From contig VCAZ01000122.1 in assembly GCA_005784505.1 (NCBI GenBank), positions 678,284 through 742,283 on the forward strand: 64,000 bases of DNA, given 5' to 3'. The stretch is from Bagarius yarrelli. Its lineage: Eukaryota; Chordata; Actinopteri; Siluriformes; Sisoridae. Below are positions 12,801 to 24,174 of the stretch, one piece after another (position 1 is the first letter of the stretch; each line of letters begins with the position of its first letter). Made by a program: the position numbers and the translations under genes. The notes below the pieces were generated by a model. It was not told where the DNA came from and did not search any database. It worked only from the letters and a program-made list of their open reading frames with translations.

Positions 12801-14312
12801 GAGCAAGAAAGAGAGACAGAGAGAGAGAGAGACAGAGATAAAGAAAGACAGAAAAAGAGAGAGAGAGAGAGAAAGACAGATAGAGAGAGAGAGGACCAAT
12901 CATTGTAAAGCCCCGCCCAAAATGTAATGCCTACGCCACCAAACACACTACCTTGTTTCTTATTGTAAAGTGTTTTTTTATCTTAATGATTCTCTGGTTT
13001 CTTTGGGGTTTTTTTATAAAAAATAAAAACAACAATACGAAAAACTTTAATTTTTATCAAATTTCCACTATAACAGTCACTTTTTGTTTACAGCCCTTTA
13101 ATGCACGCTTTAATCACTCCATCACTGTTTCCTCTCACTTTCCTGTCTTTGGGAAGTGTCTTGATTAGAACAATAACAGAGTCTGATTAGAAGTGTGTAT
13201 GTGATGACTGACTCCATACACACACACACACACACACACACAGAGGAAATGCAAAGAGAAAAAAGTGTGTGTTATTCTACAGAAAGTGTTTCACTCCTTT
13301 CTTTAACTTCTTCCTGCTGTTTTATGTTTTTTATTTAGGAAGGTAAAGTGTGTAGATGTCGACGCTCGATATGTTTCCCGTTGCGTTTAATTAATATGGA
13401 ACATGATTAATTAGTAAACCAGTCATTTCCTTTAACTCTTAACCGCTCAGTTAGATTAATAACTTAAATGGGAGTTAATGAATAAGGGCGTTGACCAAAA
13501 TGCCAGAAATGTTAAAGTAAATGCGACACTGTCAGGAAGGGTGTCATAATTTAATAATAAAACAAAAGCTAAAAGTTGCTGCATTAAATGGAGCTCAGCA
13601 GAGTGTTAGCAGACCGACTCTGATCAGGTTCTTATCTTCTATTCTCAGGAAATGAAACTTATACGGATGGTGAACAGATGAGAGCGAATGGAGTGATCTT
13701 CTCAGAATGATCGATCTTCTGTGGAGCTTTTTTCAGGCATGTTAATAAAATAATAGAGAAAAAAATAAAATGGAAGACAATCAACATGCAATAATTTATG
13801 GCCAAACAATGTGAAACGCGAAAAATGACTAGGGGGCGCCGCACGAGAGTTTTTCTTTCGAAAATGACAAAAAAAAACCTTATTACCACTGTACACTCCT
13901 ACACCCTATTTTTAGCAGTTAACAAAATTTCAGTACTGAAAGTGTGCTTTTTTGTTGCATTTGCGGGGTAAACAGCGGGGCGCAAATCTACAATCTCGCC
14001 TAGGGCACCACCAGAGCCTGTGCTGGTGAGAGCCCGGGACGTACTTCCGAAATTTATGCAGTGTATAAATTTCACACAGTTTTTCATATTTAAGATGTCT
14101 CTTGGGTCTGGTTGTGTTAATAGTGATCGTATTGCTTAAGGATTGAATGTGACTCGCATTAAGTCCAGTATAGACTGGTGAACTGGTGTTTAGTAGATGT
14201 TGAGGAGGCAAAGGGTGGGACTGGGTTTCTGATGGAGCTGGGATGTTTAGGTTTGGGAGTTGAGGCTGGAGAAAGAGGAAGGGTGGAACCTCAAACAGGA
14301 CGAGAGTTTAGT

Positions 14313-14366
<54 letters not shown>

Positions 14367-16373
14367 AAGAGAGAGAGAGATATGTCTGATGTTTTTTTTC
14401 CCTGAAATTTAGAAGAAAGTCACCAGTTGGTCGGAAAACCAAAAAAGAAAGCAGATTGAAAAAAAAACAAGCGCTGCAGAGGAAGTGAAGGTGCAGACAA
14501 GTAAGACGAGTGGATTAATTAGATGATTTATTGATCTATTGGTTATGGAAAAAAGAAAAGGAGACTGTTGGCACAGCCAGTCAGGTCCAGTAACATCCCA
14601 TGCTGCCAAAATATGTAAGTTAAGCTAAATAAAATCATTTCCTGACACTTTTTTATTACATAAACGTTATACTAAATCTTTGTTTTTGTGCATTTGTGTG
14701 TAATGTAAGAATAATAATAGTGTAGTGACTGTAATAATGTGCTAATATATTTACCAACAAAAAAGAAGTGTTAATAACTTTTCCTCTGATGATCAACACC
14801 AAAGCGGAACATTGCACCTAAACTCCTAAAACCATCGCAACCTGCAGCACATTTTTTAAAGAAAAGCTGTCAAATTCTTCAAACCTACAACAATTTGCCA
14901 GAAAATAAAAGAAATTGATTGATTTTATTAATCTATAATTTGATGGTTAATTTTCCCGGATTATAGATTAAGGTTTAATTGAATGCTCATCTCTAACTCA
15001 TAGGAAATGTTATTGCAACTAATGTTGTCTTTGGTGTGAGTGTTTTAGTGTTTATAGATTTATAAACATATTGTTTGTGTCAGTTATTTTATTATTGGTT
15101 CATTTGTCTAAAGTGCAACAAGTTCATCAGGGGGATGTTAGAAGTTTGCAGGAGAAAGTCAGGGAAGCACAGATTGGGGTGGTTTGGACATGCACACAGG
15201 AGGGATAGTGAATATATTGGTAGAAGGATGTTAGAAATGAACCTACCATGCAGAGAAAGTCCAAAGAGGAGGTATATGGATGTGATAAACGAGGACATGA
15301 AGTTAGTGTGTGTGAGTGAAGAGGATGTGGAGAATAGGGTTAGGGGGAGACAGATGATTTGCTGTGGCAACCCCTAAAAGGGAACAGCAAAAAGGAGATT
15401 TGTCTGAAGTGCAGTAATAAAAATAGGACAGTAGAGGGTGCTGCTTATTTAGTTCTCGCTCTCTTTTTCTGTCTCTCTTTGGTTTTCTCTCACTTTTTGT
15501 TTTGTAGCTGTAAAACTTTCTGTGCTGTCCTGGCCTTGTCTCTTCTCCCTGAAACTTTTTTCCTACAAAATAAAAAAGAACTATGCGACCTTTAATTTAT
15601 TTATATAAAATATACCTAAAGACAGGACTGGACTGCTGGGCCGAAGTTCATGCTTGTCTTTACATTTTTTCTCTCTTTATTAATCCCCGTTACTGCATTA
15701 TTTTATTTTATTTAATTCAATTTAACTCAATTCATTTATCATTCATTCATCTTCTATACCCGCGTAATCCCTAATTCAGGGTCACTGAAAGGGCGAAGGG
15801 CAGGAGGGGTAAACCCACAAACTTCACACAGAAAGGCCCCTGCCTTTCAGATCAATTCTTTCCTTTCTTTTTCTTTGTATTTTTCCTCCTTTTTCCTTTC
15901 CTTAACTAATTTTTCTTTTTTACCCTTTTCCTTCCTTTCCCCTCCTTTAGTCTTTCCTTTACTCTTTCCTTACTTTTCCTTTTCTTTCATTACCCACAAA
16001 CTCCACACATAAAGGTCTCTGCCTTTAAATTTAATTACTTCCTTTACTTCCTTTCCTTCTCTTCTCTTCTCTTCTTTCCTTTTCTTTTCTTCCCTTTTCA
16101 TTTCCATTCCTTTCCATTTTCCTTTTCATTTTTTCCTTTATCTTTTTGTTTTTCTTCTCTTTAGTAGCCAATAGCAAGCCCTGACGTCTATACAATCCTA
16201 CCATTGACTTCCTCAGGATCTACACTACCATAGCAACACAACTGTTTTTATAAATACTACACGAGTGCATGGGAGGGCATGTTTAACGTAGTTATATCAG
16301 CTTCTACATAAAGTCTTTGCTGTTTCCAGGGGAACAGTCTACTTTGTGTGGTTTGCGGAGGTGGGTGTGGGTG

Positions 16374-16443
<70 letters not shown>

Positions 16444-16541
16444 TGCGTAATTAAAAGGTAACCTTGATAATTGTTGTGCTGGGGAATAATTAACGTTTGG
16501 TAGAATAAAAGAAGACATTTGAAAGAAAGATGCAATCTTTG

Positions 16542-16577
<36 letters not shown>

Positions 16578-16876
16578 GTATATCTCATACACCAGTATTA
16601 CAGTCTCAGCAGAAAACATATGATTTCTCCTTTAAAACAGAAGCCTGAAGCGTGGAAGGAAATGTGTGTGGGGGTGGGGGGGTAGTCTTTGGCTCAACCT
16701 TATTATTTCCTCCTACTCACACTAACACACACGTACACATGCTGTAAGTCTGAAAGGCAACACACAGACACACACTACACACACACATCGATCAGTGTTT
16801 AACAATTTGTGAGCAGTAGCGACAATCACACATGGTGGATTTTGTGTGAAAAGATAAGCTTCTGAGAGATCTGCAC

Positions 16877-16949
<73 letters not shown>

Positions 16950-17050
16950 CACAGAGTGTAATCTTGCAAAAAGCTGTGTGTTGAGTGTTGATTCAAGATG
17001 CTGGTTCAAATTCTTTTTTGTGGGTGTTTGAACAATGAAAGTTTATTCAG

Positions 17051-17101
<51 letters not shown>

Positions 17102-18342
17102 TTTACATTTGCAGCATTTGGCAGACGCCCTTATCCAGAGCGACTTACAATATCCCTTGTTATACAACTGAGCAATTAGGGGTTAAGGGCCTTGCTCAGG
17201 GGCTCAACAGTGGTGGCTTGGTAGAGCTGGGAATCGAACCCACAACCAGGTTGGTAATCCAACACCTTAACCATGAGTCTCCACACACACACACACATGA
17301 TGTAATGTAAATTCAAGCTGAAACGAATTAAACTTTTTGGACAAATATTATTGCTGTCGAATCGTCGTAATGTAATTACCTGCAATAATGCAGTTTAACC
17401 AGTGTGGCGCTGTGGCACAAGTCTGTAATTCAGAAAAAGACACGGCATTAATGAGAACGTGTCGGACTGTAAACAAAGCCGAGGCAGTGGACAAAAAGCA
17501 AAAAAAATAGAAGTTAGGAAGTCATGTGATCAGAAGGTTTGGAATGTTTACAACATTTACATTTTACGCTTTCAATAAAAATAAATATGTAAAACAGAGT
17601 CAGTGTCGCTTTTAGAACCAAATCTTTAGTCGGTGTGGAGAAAAATCTTATTAGTAGTGAAAAAACAACTAAATAAATAAATAAATATAAATAATAGTTA
17701 TATAATTATTAGATATTCTTACAAGTTAAAGTGTTTCCCTTCGTTTTAATATTTTAGTATAGGACTGAATATTAAAAAAATTGCAAAAGCCGAATAATTA
17801 AACAAACCGACTGAATAATTAGTAAAAATATTTGCATCTCCATGAAAAAGACATTTTTTTTAAAAGTGAATTGATTGCCGTGTTTCATTTATCAGTTACA
17901 ACAGACGCAGACATTAACTGGGGTAAATTATTGCTGATTAATTTTCCCACATCTCTTTTCCCTAATGTAGGTCTATTATTTATTTATGTATTCATTTATT
18001 GAGTTTTTCTTCTTTTTCCCCCGCAGTCACGCCCGAAGCCATCGGCTTTTTGTCCGCCGTGGCCGTCTTCGTGGTTTTGCTCACCATCCTCTTCCTCTTT
18101 ATCAACAAAAAGCTGTGTTTTGCCCGTGTAGGGGGGCTGCCATGCTTCGAGATTCGTGGCCATCGTAAACGAAAGGAACGTTCCGGGATCCACCAGGGCC
18201 TGGGTAAGTACCAAGACACAGAGACATAAGACACGGATTTGAGTCGGTGCGGTGGCGTAGTAGGTAGCACCTCCCCTAATACAGGGATGTTGTGCACCGG
18301 GTGTCCTAAGTTTGGTTCCCGGCTTGTGGACCTTTATATATA

Positions 18343-18383
<41 letters not shown>

Positions 18384-19912
18384 CTCTCTCTTTCACTGGA
18401 AAAAAAGAACTCTGTTTATTCTAGAAATGTCTTGACTTTCAGGTCAATTTTATAAACCTGGTTTTTAAATCCATGTAGTTCTCACTTTTATACACACACA
18501 CACACACACACACACGCGCGTGTTGGAAACCCGAACCATTGTCAATTCTTATTTCAACACACAAACACTAATAAAACTGTGTGTAAATGCTTTGGTATTT
18601 CTAGCTGGCGCTCCTCCCTTTGCAAACATTAGCTCTGTAGCGTGTGCAGAAGCATCATGAGCTCCTCAACTGCACCTGCTGAACCGCTTGTTGCCTACAC
18701 ACACCTTTGTTGTTGGTTTAAGGTTAACTGTGGCTGTGGTGCTACCAGAGGTGGTTTTAAATATGTCTTTTTGGACAATAGCTGACTCTTATTTGTTTGG
18801 TAGATTATTCTAAAGATCTCTGGAGTACGAGGATAGAACAGCACCGTTTATTCTGCCATCAGCGTTCCTGGATCCTTCTAATTGGTCCATCTGGGAGGTT
18901 TGACACTTTTGAGAACCCTAAAGAATATCAAGTAGCTTTCTGAAGGACACCAGGTAGTGTTACGTGTGTATTCTTAGATAGCAATAATTCCTCCTGGACA
19001 AAGTTTAAGACTGAATTTAGAACAAATAATCTTTCACAATGGCTGATTCATCTCCGTCGCCGTTCTCCACTTGGTTCTCTCAGCTCTCGGACACCATCAA
19101 AGACTCTCTTTTTAATCTTAGCCCCAAACCTGCCTCTGACCCCAAGCCTGAGGTCACAGAGGGGGGCAAATCTCAGACGGACGTCTCATTGATGAGTCCT
19201 GAGGAGAAGCTTGAGTTTCTGCACATTCAGCTGGCTTCTAGAGGTCTGACTGAGATGTTACCTGTTTGCTTGACTCCTATTAATGAGGACCTGGAGGACG
19301 TAGAGAGCGAGAGAAGCCTCACATCTTCATGTTCACTCAGTGCTGGTGAGAAATTAGTCACTTACGAGCTTCTTCAGCAGGTTGATGAGGATTTAAGGAT
19401 GAGATGGTTATCTAAATACACAAGCCTCAAAGTTGGAGTAAAGATAAAAAGGCTTTGTTAATGTTTATTATGCTGAATGTCCTGTTAAAAGTTATATATT
19501 TTATATCTAGTTAAAAAAGGCTCACAATATAATATAATTATAGAGGAGTTGCTTAAAAAAAGCATTGGTTAGTCGAGTCATAATTTTTGTCCCACTGCTC
19601 TTTGCAATCTTTAAGGTTTCCAGTCTGACGTTTGGCAATTCGAACCTTCAGCTTTCTTCCTTCATTTTCTATATAATTAAGGTCTAAAGACTGACTGGTT
19701 CGGTTCAGGACTTCAAGGTGCTTCTTCTTGAGTCACTCCTTTGTTGTCTTGGCCGTGTGTTTTGGTTCGTTGTCATGCTGGAACACCTACCCAGTTTACT
19801 TGTATCTTATTTTTTAAAACGTGTTTGTGTGTGTGTCTGAATGTGTATGTGTGTATTTGCTTTTCTGTGTCTACATCTAATAAGTAAACTGATGTTGCCG
19901 CCCCTGGAATGT

Positions 19913-19953
<41 letters not shown>

Positions 19954-22900
19954 GACTCAGTTCTCTCATGTGTATTTATTCGGGCCAAAACATTTATTAG
20001 CACCAGGTCCTATTGTTTTTTTTTAAGGTTTATTATTATTATTATTATTATTATTAATTTTATTATTATTAATTATTTATTTTAATTCTTTATTTTTTAG
20101 GGTTTTTTTCTGGCTTTTAACATGCACACATGTTGGAATCTGCGGCCATCAGGGCTTGGTCAAGTTTCACTTGGGCGGAGGGGTCCCTATAGCGCCACCT
20201 TTAGACAGACATTAAAATTGGTAGATATGTTGTTTTCTTAAAGCTGGACAACTTTTTAATGAACAGCTAACACCTGCGACTGACGAGCTAACATTAAACC
20301 TCACAGTTTAGGCAGAAATACCAAGTTTATCCACTAGATGGCATTAGAGAATAACAAAAATGTTAAGCCTGAGCTTCTTTTCTGCTCTGTCTTAACCTTT
20401 AGCTTTAGCTTTTTGAAGTTAGCTGTTTTTCGCTAAACATTTTAGTGTACGTTTAACTTCGCATTGTTGCTTACAAAATATGCTAAAATAAAAACAGTCG
20501 ATGTCAGCACGCTAATTGCGATAAGTTAATCGCTACGATAGCGCGGCAGGCTAATTGTGCTAAGCTAATTGCTATGCAATATATTATATATTAAAAATTG
20601 TTACTATATATAAGTGTTATGGTAAGTTATGTTAAGTCACTGGAAAAAAAAAGTCTGTGAGAAGGTACGACTGTAACTATTTTTAAAAAGAAAACCTGTT
20701 ATTATAAGGATATAATATAAATCCATTAACGTTCTCCAATTGGTTCTTCGAGTGGTTTTAGTTTTCTCATCTCTTCTTCTAGCAATCTGTGTATGCCGTT
20801 CTTTCAGGTTTAATTTGATGCAACAGGTAAAAAAAAAGCTAGAGACGAAGAATAATCACTTAATGCTGCACTCAAGAACTATTGATTATTGATTGGACTC
20901 ATTAGTGAACTGAGGCACACACACACACGCACACACACATGCAAAATCTCTTGCTAAAGCAGTGCGTGTGTGTGTGTGTCTGCTCTCCAAAGCCACTCCA
21001 GGTTAAAACAAGATCCCAGTTTTTGCCAATCAGTCAATAACAGCTTGGAATGAGGCCGAGGTACCATGGCAACAGAACATGTTTTTCTGTTAAGGGGATA
21101 AAATGGAAAGGATAAAGTAAAAAACAAGGAGTGTTGAAAGGCCGTAACCATGACAACCGCGGCAGCTCAAAAAAACGAAGCTTTTTTGTGTGTTAATGAG
21201 ATTTGGTGTATAGTGTAATTGTGTATGTGAAAGTGCAGGGATTCTATTTACACAGAGACAGACAGACAGACGAGTATTCAAATGAACAGACAGACAGAGA
21301 GAGATAGACAGAATATGTTATGCATGATGGTTAATATGATATCTGTGATGCGGTGTCGGATTCATGTGCTTGTAATCAGAGCGTTTAAAGAATGTTTGGG
21401 TCATAACATTAATTAATTCAATTGATAAAATGCCTTGTTGCTTTTTTTTTAAATATGTTTTTTTTATCATTGTGTGTTTGTGTGTGTAGTGAACAGTTAC
21501 GGGGATGATGGCGAGATCACCAGTTCCTCAGACAGTGAAGAGGAGATTGTAAAGCGCTTCGAGATTTCAGTCTCACGTTCACAGAGTTTTCGTTCTGGGA
21601 TCTCGGAGGTCACTACCCAGAGTGCAGCAGGGCAACAGAGCAAGTTTGAACGACTGCCTCCTGAGCAGCAGGAGGGGGAGGAGGGTAACACCGAACCGTC
21701 AGACTGTGAAGGTACACAAACATTACGCATGTCAGGTATTATATACAGATGTCTGTCAGTCCCAGTGAAGTGGGCGTGGCCTGTGTCCCTTTATCCCAAT
21801 ACTAAATAAAAACTCTCCACCACACGTCTTTCTGTTTGAACTGTCTTGTGTATTTGTTTTATTGTTTTTTTATTTTACTTTCTTCTCCTTTGCACTTCCT
21901 TCCTGTTGTCGCATGTGGATCACAGCTGTGTAACTTGTTCCCAGCAGCTGAATCCCGCTCTCTGTTATGTGGTGACATCTTTTTATCCATCAGTGTTTAC
22001 ACCCGAAACGTCTTTCCGTGCCCTTTGGTTACCATGTGGCTTCAGTTGTGAAGAGAACAGCTTGCTCTTTTAATCCAGATTTGCTTTGAAAGATGATGTT
22101 GATTTGTTTGGATACGTCAGCGTTTGTCCTCCGGTTGAGTGTTTGATCCAGGTCATGATCCCCTCGCGTAGACATGAGCCGTTTCCTTATTTTGATTTAA
22201 ACGTGCTCTTTTCTAGCTGACTCATTGCTTTTCGTGTAATTTAGCAAACAACGACAAGTAAGCAAACCATGTCTTTACGACCGTTACACCAAGATATACA
22301 ACAAATAATGAACAGCATGTTTATGTTGTTATTGTTTCGTAAACTCAACTGGGTTTTATTTGCATGGTCCAGATTCCAGATCATGATATTGCCGTTGACT
22401 TTATTCCCACTTTCCAGTTTCTATATTAACATCTTGTTAATGTCGTACGTGCTGTACGTTTTTATCCATCTAACGCAGGAGTCGGCCATCTTGGTCCTGG
22501 AGGGCTGGTGTCCTGCAGAGTTTAGCTCCAACCCTAGTCAAACACACCTGAACCAACTAATTAAGATCTTGCTAGGTATACTCGAAACTTACAGGTAAGT
22601 GTGTTGGGGCAAGTTGGAGCTAAACTCTGCAGGACCCCTGGACCAAGATTGCCCACCCCGATCTAACGGATGCGCACCATTGGCTAGTGTTTCTGTTACT
22701 GACAGAGGACAGAGTGTATGACCCATCTACACTGGAGAAAGAGTCCAGGCTGCTTCTAAAATCGCATATTTCTATACTATATAGTATATCATATATCCGA
22801 ATTCTTTGTATGTTTAGATCAGTGTGTGTGAAGTTTACAGATGATCTACTACCTCCTACCCGGATTCTGAAGTACACATACGATGAACACTTTACTATCC

Positions 22901-24143
22901 CATGATCCTGCGGGAGAAGCAAGTCCTCATATTTCAAAATGGTGGAAAGACAGCAGCCATGCGACCACCACCGTGTTTTACATATATTGTTACATTATCA
23001 CGTTTAACACATAGTATCAATAGAACAAACTATTTTTTTCAGAATAAGGTGCTCAAAATTATAAAACGAGATGTATTGATTAACAAACACAACATCTATT
23101 GCGATCATATTAAAAAAATATAAAAAAATGTGTAATGTATAGAGTTTGGTGTTTTGCCCTGCGCTGCCTCAGCTCTTTACTGATCAATGAAATCCAGTGT
23201 CAGCCTCATTTTAATTTCCACATTGACGCAGATCTTTGGTTGCCACGGTAACCGGGTATCTTCACGTTGCTGAATGGGAACATTTTGTTCTTTCAGAGAG
23301 TGTCCATTAAAAAAAAAAAGGTTAACAAATGCATTGGGTTGATTTTTCTTATCGACATTTCTATAATTATTCATTCCAACGAAACATTTTCTACCCTTTA
23401 AAGTAAAAAGTTTTAATGTTTTGTAAAGAGTTCAGTTTAGTTCTTGGTGCTCGAGTTGTTTTATCATTCAATTATTATTTTTTAATTTGTTCTACTTTAA
23501 ATTTATTAAACAGCTTATATGGAAGGGAAAAAGTAAACTTTCAACCCCAGTGGTGGGGCTTAAATCCCAAATTTTTAAGCAACTCAGAACCTCAGATGCC
23601 ATGATCCCAAACTAAAAATTATATAATTAAAAATCAGCTCACTTTTAAATAAACTGAACCTTTTTCCTGGCTGAATTAGATGGAGAAAGCAGGAAAAGTA
23701 TCCAGGACCCGGTGTCCGAACAGAGGGATCCATTAACAGAATCCCTGTTCCAGAGGGAACTCAGTGTGGCAGACACTCCATCTGTTAGAGGACGTGTGTC
23801 CTCTGTGGGCTCTCAGGGATCTGAGACAATGTCCCGGGGTCAGAGGAGTCGTCAGGGAAGCACAGGACGCCGGACTCCTGTCTCACACACAGAGCTAGAT
23901 ATGGCACTGGATAATCCGGGGTACGAATTCAACGAGGCTTCGGACAGCTCGTCTACCTGGAGCCCTGAGGTACTGGAGTGTGTGTGTGTGTGTGTACAGT
24001 TTAATCCAAACCCATGCTTTGATCAAATTTTTGGTAAATAAGTCTCCCTGTCCCATCTGTCTGTCTGTCTGTCTGTTTATCTCTATTATCTGTGTTTTTC
24101 AATGACTAATGTACTTGGTCTCTTTCTTCGTTCTCTTTCTTTT

Positions 24144-24174
<31 letters not shown>

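Noticed and set aside
18238..18336. tRNA gene
   Set aside because: A-box-like and B-box-like sequences are present but the cloverleaf cannot be completed and the B-box is mutated; it is a SINE head.
22269..22598. 109-codon ORF in syt16 intron 3
   Set aside because: Its 3' part is the left arm of the palindromic MITE; no splice context.
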